NCBI RefSeq assembly: GCF_000146675.1 | Contig: NZ_GL397214.1 | Location: 968,040 to 1,001,180 of the forward strand | Length of the DNA: 33,141 nucleotides | Source of the DNA: Hoylesella marshii DSM 16973 = JCM 13450 | GTDB lineage: Bacteria > Bacteroidota > Bacteroidia > Bacteroidales > Bacteroidaceae | Direction: 5' to 3' | The notes under the pieces: model-generated | The model's input: the letters and a program-made list of their open reading frames with translations, nothing else | Told to the model about the DNA's origin: nothing | Database searches by the model: none | In this document: positions 8,457 to 17,214 of the stretch, in pieces | Position numbering within the stretch: position 1 is the first letter of the stretch | Layout of the letters: each line of letters starts with the position of its first letter | Program-made: the position numbers and the translations under genes

Positions 8457-8489
8457 CCGTCTGCTCCTCTTAACATGGGGCGCAGACGG
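8457..8489 (+). terminator. Possible stem-loop after rnr
   Basis: CCGTCTGC (8457-8464) and GCAGACGG (8482-8489) form an 8-bp stem with a 17-nt loop, 24 bp after the rnr stop. No T-run follows, so intrinsic termination is uncertain. Confidence 0.4.
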
Positions 8490-8515
8490 ACATTCCTTTG
8501 GATTTCGAGCCGAAA

Positions 8516-8673
8516 AAGGTTGCCGGCCCTTCCCTATACAAACGCCACCTGTGTCACGCACAAACGCCATCTGTACAGGGCACGGATGCCGACTTATCAA
8601 TCGTCACGTTACGACCGTGAAAAAATACAATCTCGAACTTTTGAGCATCAAATACTAAGGAATCATCACAAAA
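8516..8673 (+). repeat. Dispersed repeat, copy 2
   Basis: This is the fullest copy. Its left part (GGTTGCC..CCTTCCC..TACAAACGCCA) matches copy 3 at 10541, and its right part (TCTCGAACTTTTGAGCATCA, then AATA) matches copy 1 at 141-280 on the other strand. Between 8578 and 8606 it is identical to copy 3 for 29 bp. It fills most of the gap between rnr and the next gene. No conserved frame is seen. Confidence 0.7.
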
Positions 8674-8719
8674 TAAGGCAAGAAGCGCGTATTTGTGTAC
8701 CCCATAAAGCATTCTTGCT

Positions 8720-9766
8720 ATGAGAAACATCGATATGACATCCATGAAGTTGAAAATATTTATCCTGATGTTGCTATTGCAAGTGCCCATATTGGCTTCG
8801 GCACAAGTCATATTCACAGTAGACGGATTCTCGGACGAATACTACGGAAAGGTGTATATTGCAGACACTTCAGAGGTGTTCAGCCCCGGATGGATTGCCA
8901 TCTATGAGCAAGAAACCGGCAAAGAGCTCATCTGCGAAGAGGCCGAAGAACTGACCTATGAACTACACGATGGCAAACTGCTGGCCAATATCGCAGAACG
9001 ACCCTACGGAGAATACAGCGGAATACTCTACGACGACTTCAACTTCGACGGCAAGAAAGACTTCGCCATTATGGACGGGCAGTACAGCTGTTACCACGGT
9101 CCGTCGTATCAAATCTACCTTGCAACGGAAAGCGGATTCGTACAGAGTCCCGAATTTACGAGATTGGCACACGAATACTGCGGCATGTTCAGCATCAACG
9201 ATGAGGAGAAGACCCTCTTTACCATGGAAAAAGACGGTTACGGTTGGCACAAGTTTTCCACTTTCGTGGTAGAAAACAACGAACCTAAGTTGGTGAATGC
9301 CATGACAGAAGACTTACGAAACGCACCTTTTGAAACCTATATAGAAGAGGTTTGGAACGGGGAACAAATGCAGGTAGATACCTTGTGCACCTTAAACCTC
9401 GACACAGAGGGTCTGAGGAAGATACTGTCGTTTCGTGTCGGAAAAAGCGACAAAGAAGTGGTGCTTTTCAGTATGTACGACGGGAGTTTGTACTATGTGT
9501 TGCTGCAACCCGACGGACAAATAGAATTCTCATTCCCTGTGGGAATAGAAAACGAGCCACCTGCTTTTACATACTTCCCCCACAAGGGGCTTTTAACTTT
9601 TAGGAATGAAGATGCCGTCTATACCATCTATAACCGACCGAAAGCGGTGGGTATAGAAATCACTACCGGTGGGAAAAACTATGTATGGCGGGGCAAGGTT
9701 ACCAGCCGTGAGGGTTCGCTTCGACGGCTTCTAAAACCACAGTTAGACAATGTGGCCATCCAATAA
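8720..9766 (+). CDS. Exported protein of unknown function
   Basis: The product is 348 residues from the first ATG. A clear signal peptide (..KIFILMLLLQVPILASAQ) begins at the third in-frame ATG (8744), so the true start may be 8744. The mature protein is acidic and beta-rich. DDFNFDGKKDFAI at residues 105-117 resembles the D-x-N-x-D-G calcium-type loops of FG-GAP and XAC2610-like periplasmic proteins. That is the only recognisable motif. No enzyme signature is seen. It stands alone, flanked by repeat-rich gaps, and no promoter match is clear upstream. Confidence 0.7.
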   Translation: MRNIDMTSMKLKIFILMLLLQVPILASAQVIFTVDGFSDEYYGKVYIADTSEVFSPGWIAIYEQETGKELICEEAEELTYELHDGKLLANIAERPYGEYSGILYDDFNFDGKKDFAIMDGQYSCYHGPSYQIYLATESGFVQSPEFTRLAHEYCGMFSINDEEKTLFTMEKDGYGWHKFSTFVVENNEPKLVNAMTEDLRNAPFETYIEEVWNGEQMQVDTLCTLNLDTEGLRKILSFRVGKSDKEVVLFSMYDGSLYYVLLQPDGQIEFSFPVGIENEPPAFTYFPHKGLLTFRNEDAVYTIYNRPKAVGIEITTGGKNYVWRGKVTSREGSLRRLLKPQLDNVAIQ

Positions 9767-10153
9767 TATTGTCCTGCCAGCTTTCCGCCATCCTCTCGGG
9801 GGCTTCGCTTGATTCGACGACCAAGGCATAGAGGTTGTCTTACCGCTTCACGTTCTGTTTTGTGCCGGTGGATTCTCAATCACACTCGTCGCTCCACCCC
9901 CGCCTGTATTCTATCGTCCCTTGGGGCTATTGAAAAAGAATTATTGCTGTCCGGTAGCCCTTAATTCGCATAAAAATCCTTGCGGGATTGCCTTTATATA
10001 GGTAATTCCGCATTTTTTTTGAAAACCAAGCCTCCCTAATGAAATAAATCAAGTTCTTTTGGTGGCGCATTTGCTTTTTCAGTCATGATGATGAGTTCAT
10101 CGTTCTGCGAATTTCCATGCACGAGATGAAAATCGATTGGCAATGAGTAAAAA
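9767..10153. other. Gene-free region before the 41-bp array
   Basis: I see no gene here. The stretch contains AT-rich patches, such as a poly-T run near 10012-10020, and no promoter, RNA gene or IS open frame I can name. Short frames on either strand lack start signals and family resemblance. Confidence 0.5.
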
Positions 10154-10302
10154 CTGTCATCCGCCAGCGCAGATGGCAGAAAATTATCAAAAAACTGTCA
10201 TCTGCCAGCGCGGATGGCAGAAAATAATCAAAAAACTGCCATCGTCCACGGCGGATGGCAGAAAATGACTCAAAAACTGCCATCGTCCATGGAAGATGGC
10301 AG
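10154..10302 (+). repeat. Four 41-bp repeats of a 26-bp imperfect palindrome
   Basis: Units start at 10154, 10195, 10236 and 10277, an exact 41-bp period. Each unit is a 26-bp hairpin, CTGYCATC-N10-GATGGCAG, followed by a conserved A-rich 15-bp linker (AAAAT..AAAAA). Left and right arms vary between units while pairing is largely kept: CTGTCATC pairs through G-U in units 1-2 and CTGCCATC perfectly in units 3-4. The period is not a multiple of three, so this is not coding. Confidence 0.92.
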
Positions 10303-10540
10303 AAAAAACCTCGTTTGAATTTCAGCGCCTAACTCTTATATACGGAAAAGGTTTATAGGGGACAGTAATAGATAAGATTCTTCTATCCCGAGCTGCTGTT
10401 ATAACAGTACGAGACGCAATGTCAGTGCTATAAGCGCGTAATAGGTCAGCCCTGCACGTAGCGCAGGGTATAGGACGTTTCCCTAAATGGAGCACTGTAG
10501 GTGCGACAGAATCTCACAACCGATACGACTTGCGCAGAGA
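10303..10540. other. Gene-free region with two small palindromes
   Basis: No gene is seen. CTGTTATAACAG at 10396-10407 is a perfect 12-bp palindrome, and CCCTGC (10450-10455) pairs with GCAGGG (10463-10468) in a short hairpin. Neither has a T-run or promoter next to it. Confidence 0.45.
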
Positions 10541-10625
10541 ACGGTTGCCGACCTTTCCCGGTACAAAACGCCAACCTGTATGGGGCACGGATGCCGACTT
10601 ATCAATCGTCAATTTACGACCTTAG
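10541..10625 (+). repeat. Dispersed repeat, copy 3
   Basis: It matches copy 2 but lacks the internal block with the second GCCATCTGTAC. The stretch 10583-10611 is identical to 8578-8606 over 29 bp. It lies 100 bp past the end of the DUF5056 gene, in opposite orientation to it. A run of eight G residues follows at 10644-10651. Confidence 0.7.
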
Positions 10626-10724
10626 GATGCTTGCTTACCCTATGTTTGCATCAGGGGGGGGTAAACGCAAAAGCCATCCGTACCCATCGGATACGGATAG
10701 CAAGTGGAAAATATAAACGAGGAA

Positions 10725-11072
10725 TTATGGCTCGGAAGTAACGGCATTGTAGCCCGCAACGAGCGTAAGCACCACAAGCCCGCCTGCGAAAGTAAGCGGT
10801 TGCATGTGTACAATGTCGATGGAATGGGCACAAGTGGCGGCATAGCCCACGATGTCTGCCCAAATATTGGAGCAGTCGTTCCACCCTTGCAGTAATACGA
10901 ATGCCGCTACACCGGCTGCGGCACATATGGCCGTCCATATACGGTTTATCCGTCGTGCCGGCACGGGGAGGCGCCGCATCACACGTTCGGTAAAACCGTT
11001 GTCTTCTATCTCGGGCATGTGCTCGGCGAAGAAGTCTTGTATGAGTTGTTCGTGATTATCTGTCATATCCAT
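10725..11072 (-). CDS. DUF5056-like membrane protein, candidate anti-sigma factor
   Basis: The 115-residue protein has an acidic N-terminal cytoplasmic part (HEQLIQDFFAEHMPEIEDNGF..RVMRRLP) and two hydrophobic segments near residues 45-63 and 92-111. Its start overlaps the end of the sigma-factor gene by 17 bp (11 bp if the second ATG at 11066 is used), so translation is probably coupled. Size, topology and linkage fit the DUF5056 family. A role in holding the sigma factor at the membrane is inference from this arrangement. No zinc-finger anti-sigma motif (HxxxCxxC) is present. Confidence 0.75.
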   Translation of the reverse strand: MDMTDNHEQLIQDFFAEHMPEIEDNGFTERVMRRLPVPARRINRIWTAICAAAGVAAFVLLQGWNDCSNIWADIVGYAATCAHSIDIVHMQPLTFAGGLVVLTLVAGYNAVTSEP

Positions 11073-11595
11073 TCTTTTTTAGATAGTCGGCCAGTCGTTG
11101 CTTACCTCGTGCGAGATGAGATTTCACTGTGCCGGCGGGCATATCGGTGATTTGTGTGATGCGGTCGATGGAAAGTCCGTCCATCAGTTGCAGTGTGATG
11201 CAGGTGCGCTCTTCGTCTCTCAGCAGTGCGAGTGCGCGGTAGAGGTCTATTTTCAGACCATCGTCGGATCGGTGGGTGAGCTGCAAGGCGGCGGCAGTGG
11301 CATCGAGGTCGGTTGTGAGTCGGTGTTGGCGGGTGTAATCGTAGAACACATTATAGGCAATCTTCATGAGCCATGTGGAGAAGCCGGCCATACCGCGAAA
11401 CGAGGTGATGTGCATGTAGGCTTTCACAAAGGTGTCTTGTGCAAGGTCATCGGACAGTTGAATATCGCCCAGCGTGTGGTTCAGGAAGAACCGCCTCACG
11501 GACGACTGGTATTTCCGTACAAGGGCGTCGAACGCTTTCTTGTCGTGGAATACAGCCGCCTTCGTGACGAGGGAAATATCATTCATACGATTCAC
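11056..11595 (-). CDS. ECF-type RNA polymerase sigma factor
   Basis: The 179-residue protein has sigma region 2 (AFDALVRKYQSSVRRFF.. and SDDLAQDTFVKAYMH..FRGMAGFSTWLMKIAYNVF) and region 4 (LRDEERTCITLQLMDGLSIDRI..TDMPAGTVKSHLARGKQRL), with no region 1 or 3. This is a group 4 (ECF) sigma factor. A second in-frame ATG at 11586 could also be the start. It follows the DUF6249 gene by 11 bp and overlaps the DUF5056 gene. No TonB-dependent receptor or FecR-like gene is adjacent, so this is not the SusCD-type ECF arrangement. Confidence 0.92.
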   Translation of the reverse strand: MNRMNDISLVTKAAVFHDKKAFDALVRKYQSSVRRFFLNHTLGDIQLSDDLAQDTFVKAYMHITSFRGMAGFSTWLMKIAYNVFYDYTRQHRLTTDLDATAAALQLTHRSDDGLKIDLYRALALLRDEERTCITLQLMDGLSIDRITQITDMPAGTVKSHLARGKQRLADYLKKNGYDR

Positions 11596-11606
11596 AGCAC
11601 GTCGTG

Positions 11607-12287
11607 TTAGAGGTTATCGGGCGTGGAAGTGTCGTCGTGCCGGTTCCATTTGCGTGCCGAGGTGCGGGCGATGAGTGCCTGACCTACGCCGTAGAAGAAT
11701 ATCAATCCGCCGATACCGGCAAGTTCTTCGGCTCCTAAGCACAGGAACATGATGGCGAGACCTACTCCGAGTGCTCCGTTTTTGATGCCTCGTTTCCATA
11801 GATATTCGTCTGTTTGACGGTCTGTGTGCAGAAATTCTTGCGGTAAGGTTTGTCCCGATTCTATGGCTTTCTCTGCAAGTTTGTATTTCTGGTTACGACC
11901 TTTTATCATCCAATATGCAATGAAACCTATCAGGATGAACGGGGCAAGGGAGGCAAGGATGAGGAAGATGATGAAGAGGGGGGCAGCGAAAGGATTGTAT
12001 TTATCCGACGCCATCTTTTCTTTCCACATACTTGACCATGACGGGGTGGAATCGTCGTCGAAGTCGGGTGGGTTGTAGTTAGAGGCGTAATCGTCGCTGT
12101 CATCGTCTTCCGAGGCGTTTGCACCGCGCGAAGTGGTGTCGGAATAGGCATTGATAGTGGAAGGGTCGGCTCCCTTTTTGCCTACGGTGCCCACCTTGGC
12201 AGGGTCGTGGCGGTGTTTCGGAGTGGCTTGTACAGCCGTGGTAGTGAGGGCAAAGAGTGCCAACAATGTAAACAGATACTTTTTCAT
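11607..12287 (-). CDS. DUF6249-domain membrane protein with signal peptide
   Basis: From the ATG at 12287 the product has 226 residues. It begins with the signal peptide MKKYLFTLLALFALTTTAVQA, then a disordered acidic linker (..SEDDDSDDYASNY..FDDDS..). Two membrane segments follow (around APLFIIFLILASLAPFILIG and a later GALGVGLAIMFLCLGAEELA), with a basic stretch after the first, as in DUF6249 proteins. It is the first gene of the operon with the sigma factor, and may be the envelope part of that signalling unit (inference). Upstream in-frame starts (12350, 12293) would only add a basic tail before the signal peptide. Confidence 0.78.
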   Translation of the reverse strand: MKKYLFTLLALFALTTTAVQATPKHRHDPAKVGTVGKKGADPSTINAYSDTTSRGANASEDDDSDDYASNYNPPDFDDDSTPSWSSMWKEKMASDKYNPFAAPLFIIFLILASLAPFILIGFIAYWMIKGRNQKYKLAEKAIESGQTLPQEFLHTDRQTDEYLWKRGIKNGALGVGLAIMFLCLGAEELAGIGGLIFFYGVGQALIARTSARKWNRHDDTSTPDNL

Positions 12288-12344
12288 AATCATTTGTTTG
12301 TGTTTGTTTTTTCTGTTTATTAGACGTAGTAAGCAGGTAATAAG

Positions 12345-12374
12345 TTGCATCAGCGTGTTTTTTTTTTAATTTTG
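12345..12374 (+). promoter_or_regulatory. Promoter of rsmF-thyA-folA
   Basis: TTG (12345-12347), 19 bp, then TAATTTTG (12367-12374), a full Bacteroidota-type match 18 bp before the ATG at 12393. No equally good element is seen for the divergent DUF6249 operon. Confidence 0.7.
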
Positions 12375-12392
12375 TAGCCGTTACAATGAGGT

Positions 12393-13808
12393 ATGATGAC
12401 TTTTCCTGCCGATTTTGAAAGCTATGTGCGCCGTCTGTTGGGCGGTGGAAATGATACACTTTTCCTGCACGCGATGGAGGAAGAACCGCCGGTGAGCCTG
12501 CGGCTGAACCCTTTTAAGGTGTCGACCGATGCGGTCGGATTGCCCGATTTCGATGCACGTGTGCCATGGTGCAGCGAGGGTGTTTACCTGCGGACGCGTC
12601 CTCCGTTCACATTCGATCCGCTCTTGCATGCCGGCTGTTACTACGTGCAGGAGGCATCGTCGATGTTTCTTCATCGCATTCTTCGGCAATACGTCACCTC
12701 GCCGGTGACCATGCTTGACCTTTGTGCTGCACCGGGAGGAAAATCCACTGTGGCAAGGGCGGCATTGCCGGCGGGAAGTCTGCTGTTTTGCAACGAGCCT
12801 GTTCGTTCGCGTGCAGCCGTATTGACAGAGAATCTGATGAAGTACGGGCATCCTGATGTTGTCGTTTCCTGCAACTCGCCGGTTGATTATCATCGGTCGG
12901 GATTGCTGTTCGACGTGATTCTCGCCGACGTACCTTGCTCCGGCGAAGGCATGTTTCGCAAAGACGAAAGCACCATGGCAGAATGGAGCGTGCAGAACGT
13001 GACGGCATGCAGTCGCCGACAGCGCGACATCGTGTCCGAGACATGGCATTGCTTGCGTGGTGGCGGTCTGTTTATCTATTCCACTTGCACCTTCAACACC
13101 ATGGAGAACGAGGAGAACGTGGCTTGGATAGTGAGAGAATTGGGAGCCGAAGTGCTGCCCGTAGACGTGGAGCCCGAATGGGGTATTACCGGCTCCTTGC
13201 TGTCCGGCTATGCGGCACCCGTCTATCGTTTCCTACCGGGCAAGACCCGTGGTGAGGGACTTTTTGTGGCCGTACTGCGCAAACCCGATGAGGGCGAATT
13301 GCCCACCCATCGCAGTTCCATGAAAGGGAAGACTGTCAGCCGTGGGAATTCCGCCCGCGATGCCATCGCCCTTTCATGGTTGAAGGACGGGGAGGCGTTC
13401 GTGATGCATCGGAAAGACGACAAACTCGTGGCCGTACCCCGCGCGTGGGCAGAAACATATCATGCAGCGGAGTCTTCACTACGTATCATCCACGCCGGTA
13501 TCACACTCGGCACGCAGAAAGGGAAAGACCTCATCCCCGCTCCGTCGCTGGCACTCTCTGTGTCGCTCTCTCAGTCGGCATTCCCCCGCGTGTCGCTCAC
13601 CTACGGGCAGGCGATGAGTTATTTGCGCAGGGAGACCGTGACCCTTTCGACCGACACGCCGCGGGGTTTCGTTTTGCTCACTTTCAACGGTATTCCTATC
13701 GGTTGGGCAAAACACCTCGGCAACCGAACCAATAACCTCTACCCACAAGAATGGCGAGTGAAAAGCTCGCATATACCGCAACATTATCACCCGATTATCA
13801 CGATATGA
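12393..13808 (+). CDS. rsmF: RsmF/NOP2-family RNA m5C methyltransferase
   Basis: The 471-residue enzyme transfers methyl from S-adenosylmethionine to a cytosine C5 in RNA. For RsmF the target is 16S rRNA. The SAM-binding motif is [11 protein letters not shown]. The two catalytic cysteines are Cys182 in [10 protein letters not shown] and Cys232 in [14 protein letters not shown]. The C-terminal RNA-binding part (..[34 protein letters not shown]..) is as in RsmF rather than RsmB. The start is ATG 12393 or the adjoining ATG 12396. The stop overlaps the thyA ATG by 4 bp (ATGA), so translation is coupled. The exact rRNA target is not provable here. Confidence 0.92.
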   Translation: MMTFPADFESYVRRLLGGGNDTLFLHAMEEEPPVSLRLNPFKVSTDAVGLPDFDARVPWCSEGVYLRTRPPFTFDPLLHAGCYYVQEASSMFLHRILRQYVTSPVTMLDLCAAPGGKSTVARAALPAGSLLFCNEPVRSRAAVLTENLMKYGHPDVVVSCNSPVDYHRSGLLFDVILADVPCSGEGMFRKDESTMAEWSVQNVTACSRRQRDIVSETWHCLRGGGLFIYSTCTFNTMENEENVAWIVRELGAEVLPVDVEPEWGITGSLLSGYAAPVYRFLPGKTRGEGLFVAVLRKPDEGELPTHRSSMKGKTVSRGNSARDAIALSWLKDGEAFVMHRKDDKLVAVPRAWAETYHAAESSLRIIHAGITLGTQKGKDLIPAPSLALSVSLSQSAFPRVSLTYGQAMSYLRRETVTLSTDTPRGFVLLTFNGIPIGWAKHLGNRTNNLYPQEWRVKSSHIPQHYHPIITI

Positions 13809-14599
13809 AACAGTATCTCGACTTGCTCCACCTCCTGCTGACGGAAGGTACAAAGAAAGGCGACCGTACCGGCACAGGTACGCTCAGCGTGTTCGGCCAT
13901 CAAATGCGCTTCCGTATGGAAGACGGCTTCCCGCTGCTTACCACCAAGAGGCTACACCTCAAGTCTATCATCTACGAACTGTTGTGGTTTCTCAAGGGAG
14001 ACACCAACGTGCGCTACTTGCAGGAACACGGAGTGAGTATATGGGACGAATGGGCTGATGCAAATGGAGACTTAGGCCCCGTCTACGGCCATCAGTGGCG
14101 TTCGTGGGCTGGCCCCAAGGGCGAAACCATAGACCAGATACAGGGCGTGCTGAACCAACTGCGACAAAACCCCGACTCCCGTCGCATGATTGTCAGTGCA
14201 TGGAACCCCGCAGAGGTAGACAGTATGGCCCTGCCGCCGTGTCACTGCCTGTTTCAGTTCTATGTGGCGGAGGGCAGACTAAGCCTGCAACTCTATCAGC
14301 GGTCGGCCGATACGTTCTTGGGTGTGCCGTTTAATATCGCCTCTTACGCGCTCTTGCTGCTAATGATGGCACAGGTAACGGGATTGCGTGCCGGCGATTT
14401 CGTCTATACTACAGGCGACACTCACCTGTATCTGAACCACACGGAGCAGGCTCGTCTGCAACTCACTCGCACGCCTCGCCCCCTGCCGACGATGAAGCTC
14501 AATCCCGACATCGCCGACCTCTTCTCTTTCCGTTACGAAGATTTCCAACTCTCAAACTACGACCCTTACGACCACATCAAGGCCGATGTGTCGGTATAA
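13805..14599 (+). CDS. thyA: Thymidylate synthase
   Basis: The 264-residue protein converts dUMP to dTMP with 5,10-methylene-tetrahydrofolate as methyl donor, producing dihydrofolate. The catalytic Cys146 lies in [10 protein letters not shown], the same position and total length as E. coli ThyA. The substrate-binding stretches [23 protein letters not shown] and [18 protein letters not shown] are all present. The start at 13805, rather than the upstream in-frame 13751, restores the family length and gives a 4-bp overlap with rsmF. It is followed by folA, which recycles its dihydrofolate product. Confidence 0.98.
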   Translation: MKQYLDLLHLLLTEGTKKGDRTGTGTLSVFGHQMRFRMEDGFPLLTTKRLHLKSIIYELLWFLKGDTNVRYLQEHGVSIWDEWADANGDLGPVYGHQWRSWAGPKGETIDQIQGVLNQLRQNPDSRRMIVSAWNPAEVDSMALPPCHCLFQFYVAEGRLSLQLYQRSADTFLGVPFNIASYALLLLMMAQVTGLRAGDFVYTTGDTHLYLNHTEQARLQLTRTPRPLPTMKLNPDIADLFSFRYEDFQLSNYDPYDHIKADVSV

Positions 14600-14633
14600 A
14601 CGTCATCTTCTCAACCTCTCATCCTTATTTCTC

Positions 14634-15116
14634 ATGCATATCAACATCATTGCCGCTGTGGCAGAAAACCGTGCTATCGGCTATCAAAACAAACTGCTCT
14701 ACTGGTTGCCCAACGACCTGAAACGCTTCAAAGCCCTCACGACGGGGCATACCATCATCATGGGACGGCGCACGTTCGAATCTCTACCCAACGGCGCACT
14801 GCCTCATCGGCGCAACATCGTGCTGAGTACAACCGTCCGAAACTTTGAGGGATGTGACACCTATACCTCGCTTGAGGAGGCGCTGTCGCACTGCTCACCC
14901 GACGAGGATGTATATATAATAGGTGGGGCGCACGTTTATCGGCAGGCTATCTCCAAGGCCGAGCGTCTCTATCTCACAGAGATTGCCGACACACCTGCTG
15001 CTGCCGATGCTTTCTTCCCTGCCTATCATGAATGGCGGGAGGTGCAACGCGAAACTCATCCCGCCGATGAAAAACATCCGCATGCCTATGCTTTCGTAGA
15101 TTATGTTAGGGCATAG
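14634..15116 (+). CDS. folA: Dihydrofolate reductase
   Basis: The 160-residue protein reduces dihydrofolate to tetrahydrofolate with NADPH, completing the thymidylate cycle with the adjacent thyA (34-bp gap). Motifs are INIIAAVAENRAIGYQNKL, WLPNDLKRFKALTTGHTIIM with the active-site acidic residue in the PNDLKRFK helix, GRRTFESLP, and the NADPH loop EDVYIIGGAHVYRQA. The ATG at 14634 is used because the family begins just there. A longer frame from 14586 has no matching N-terminus. No resistance-type substitution can be judged by eye. Confidence 0.97.
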   Translation: MHINIIAAVAENRAIGYQNKLLYWLPNDLKRFKALTTGHTIIMGRRTFESLPNGALPHRRNIVLSTTVRNFEGCDTYTSLEEALSHCSPDEDVYIIGGAHVYRQAISKAERLYLTEIADTPAAADAFFPAYHEWREVQRETHPADEKHPHAYAFVDYVRA

Positions 15117-15250
15117 ATAGCAGGTTTATCGCAACGTTTTCGCCCAGACATAAGGGACTTTGCAGTCCTGAAATCATTTATTTTTAGAGTAAAAGATGTG
15201 TTGCAACCATAGCACACGACGTTTCCATGCTGTGAAAACAAAGTCTTTGC

Positions 15251-15281
15251 TTGCTTGGTATGGTTTTTTCTCCTATATTTG
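15251..15281 (+). promoter_or_regulatory. Promoter of the beta-barrel protein gene
   Basis: TTG (15251-15253), 20 bp, then TATATTTG (15274-15281), matching the Bacteroidota consensus 24 bp before the ATG. The 15117-15250 gap before it carries only a weak GGACT-TTGC-AGTCC hairpin past folA. Confidence 0.7.
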
Positions 15282-15305
15282 CAGCGTAAAACAAACTATT
15301 TAATC

Positions 15306-15965
15306 ATGAAAAGAATATTACTTGCGGCAGCTCTGTTGCTGTCATTTATGGGTGTTTTCGCACAGGCCGAAGAGGGCGATTACACGTGGCAACCGCGTTT
15401 CGGATTGAGTTACTCCGACTTTAGGGGCAGCGATGCCAAGGGCTATACGCCTCGGATAGGATTCATTGGAGGTATTGATTTCGAGTATCAAGCCTATGAA
15501 AAGTGGAGTACTTCGGGGGCTATTCTCTTCAATTCACAGTGTGTAAATGCAGATGTTGCTGACTATAGCAACTCTTTCATTCGCATGAACTACCTGCAAG
15601 TGCCCGTTCTTGTGAACTATTACGCAGCAAAGGGACTTGCCGTAAAGGCCGGCTTGCAGTTGAGTTATCTCCTCAATGCCAAAGTTTGTGGCAAGAAAGA
15701 TGGCAGGACAGAGAAGGTCGGAATTACAGACCGTTGCAACAGAATCGACATTGCTATCCCTATCGGTGTATCCTATGAATACCGGAACTTTGTGGTGGAA
15801 GCCCGTTATAATGCCGGACTGCTGAAAGTGTTTGACAAATTCTTCATGGGCAGTTCTTTGCAACCGGTAGAGAAAATATACAATAGCAACTTCTCACTGA
15901 CCATCGGTTACAAGTTTGTGATGAGCGGTTCGGAATACGACCCCATTAAGGTCACAACATTCTAA
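15306..15965 (+). CDS. Outer-membrane beta-barrel protein (PorT-like/OMP_b-brl)
   Basis: The 219-residue protein starts with the signal peptide MKRILLAAALLLSFMGVFAQ. After it comes a series of short amphipathic strands typical of the small PorT-like barrels of Bacteroidota (..FGLSYSDF.., ..IRMNYLQVPVLVNYYAAKGL.., ..FVVEARYNAGL..). The pattern NYLQVPVLVNYY is the common core of that family. The role is unknown. It is monocistronic, with a strong promoter and a strong terminator. An upstream in-frame start at 15255 would precede the promoter -7 element. Confidence 0.82.
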   Translation: MKRILLAAALLLSFMGVFAQAEEGDYTWQPRFGLSYSDFRGSDAKGYTPRIGFIGGIDFEYQAYEKWSTSGAILFNSQCVNADVADYSNSFIRMNYLQVPVLVNYYAAKGLAVKAGLQLSYLLNAKVCGKKDGRTEKVGITDRCNRIDIAIPIGVSYEYRNFVVEARYNAGLLKVFDKFFMGSSLQPVEKIYNSNFSLTIGYKFVMSGSEYDPIKVTTF

Positions 15966-16021
15966 GGCGAATGAAACAACGCGGGAGGACAACTCCCTGA
16001 TGCTTCCTTCTTAAAAAGAGC

Positions 16022-16063
16022 AATCCCTTTCCCGAGTTATCGTCGGGAAAGGGATTTGTTTTT
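16022..16063. terminator. Bidirectional intrinsic terminator
   Basis: A perfect 14-bp stem (AATCCCTTTCCCGA with its complement at 16043-16056) has a 7-nt loop. TGTTTTT follows on the plus strand, and CTCTTTTT follows on the minus strand. It separates the beta-barrel gene from the convergent korAB operon. Confidence 0.93.
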
Positions 16064-16135
16064 GGTCGTTTGTCATCTGTCTGTAATGCTTCGATACCCT
16101 GTTTGCATCGTTGCACACCGACAGCAATCAACCGT

Positions 16136-17140
16136 TTATTTCACCTCCCAAATGTCGTTGGTTTCCAGCAATTCCATGAAGTTATGATACTTCTTCTTGC
16201 CTTTCACCTCTTCTATCTGGGCATTCACAGCCTGATCGTAGGTGGGTGCGTCCACGTCTCTAATCACACCGAGTGCAATGGGGAAGCCATGTTCGTTGTC
16301 CATGAGTGCGAGCTTCATTTGCAGCGTGTGGTCTTCGGCATGTGCATCGTGGATGAGCACGTCGTCTATCGTTGCGCCGTTTTCACCAATTTTGATAACC
16401 TTCAGCCCGAAACCTTCCTGCGCAATGCCGTATTCGTTGTTCTCGCCGAAGAGCATCGGCTCTCCCTGACGCAGGTAGATGGAGTTTTTCTTACGGCCTT
16501 CCTTGTTGTAAACGGGGTCGTAAACGCCATCGTTGAAGATGACACAGTTCTGCAATATCTCGCAAACAGAAGCTCCTTTGTGCTTCTGTGCAGCTTTCAG
16601 AATTGCTATAATTTCGGCATTGTCGCTGGCTACGGCACGCGCGAAGAAATGTCCTCGTGCACCAAAACACAGCTCTGCGGGGCGGAACGGGTCTTCCACC
16701 GTACCGTAGGGGCTGGACTTGGAAACGAAGCCACGCGGTGAAGTGGGCGAGTATTGCCCTTTGGTCAGACCGTAGATGCGGTTGTTGAGCAGGATGATAT
16801 TGATGTCGATATTACGGCGCATGGCATGAATGAAGTGGTTACCGCCGATAGCCAAACCGTCGCCATCACCGCTAACCTGCCATATATTCAGGTCGGGATT
16901 CACCACTTTGGCACCTGTTGCGATGGCTGCAGCTCGTCCGTGGATGGTCTGCATGGCATAGGTGTTCACGTAGTAGGGCAGTCGGCTGGAACATCCGATG
17001 CCCGAGATAACGGCCGTTTGATAAGGGGGGATGCCTATTTCGGCCATCGCCTTGTGCATGGAAGCCAAGTAGAAATGGTCTCCACAACCAGGACACCAGC
17101 GCGGTTGTCCTTTCTTATAATCTGTTGCTGTATATTCCAT
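16136..17140 (-). CDS. korB: 2-oxoglutarate:ferredoxin oxidoreductase, beta subunit
   Basis: The 334-residue protein is the thiamine-diphosphate subunit of a 2-oxoacid:ferredoxin oxidoreductase, which oxidatively decarboxylates 2-oxoglutarate to succinyl-CoA or runs in reverse with reduced ferredoxin. TPP-binding residues appear in VSGDGDGLAIGGNHF.. followed by ..IILLNNRIYGLTKGQ. Cysteines suited to a [4Fe-4S] cluster are Cys16 and Cys19 (WCPGCGDH), with others in GIGCSSR and SVCEIL. It follows korA by 74 bp on the same strand. 2-oxoglutarate rather than pyruvate is preferred from the fused KorA partner and family resemblance, not from a decisive residue. Confidence 0.93.
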   Translation of the reverse strand: MEYTATDYKKGQPRWCPGCGDHFYLASMHKAMAEIGIPPYQTAVISGIGCSSRLPYYVNTYAMQTIHGRAAAIATGAKVVNPDLNIWQVSGDGDGLAIGGNHFIHAMRRNIDINIILLNNRIYGLTKGQYSPTSPRGFVSKSSPYGTVEDPFRPAELCFGARGHFFARAVASDNAEIIAILKAAQKHKGASVCEILQNCVIFNDGVYDPVYNKEGRKKNSIYLRQGEPMLFGENNEYGIAQEGFGLKVIKIGENGATIDDVLIHDAHAEDHTLQMKLALMDNEHGFPIALGVIRDVDAPTYDQAVNAQIEEVKGKKKYHNFMELLETNDIWEVK

Positions 17141-17214
17141 GATGTGTATTTTTTATCTGTTCGTGGGTCGGAGGGAAAGAGAATGCTCTTTACCCGTCCG
17201 ACGTTTTCACTTTG

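Noticed and set aside
10083..10283. Minus-strand frame through the 41-bp array
   Set aside because: The repeat period is not a multiple of three, and the peptide has no family resemblance or start signal.
10154..10302. CRISPR-like array
   Set aside because: The intervals between the palindromes are conserved A-rich linkers of 15 bp and not unique spacers, and no cas gene is near.
12345..12374. Shared promoter for the DUF6249-sigma operon
   Set aside because: The match lies on the plus strand only. I found no TAnnTTTG on the minus strand at a fitting distance, so that operon's promoter is left unassigned.
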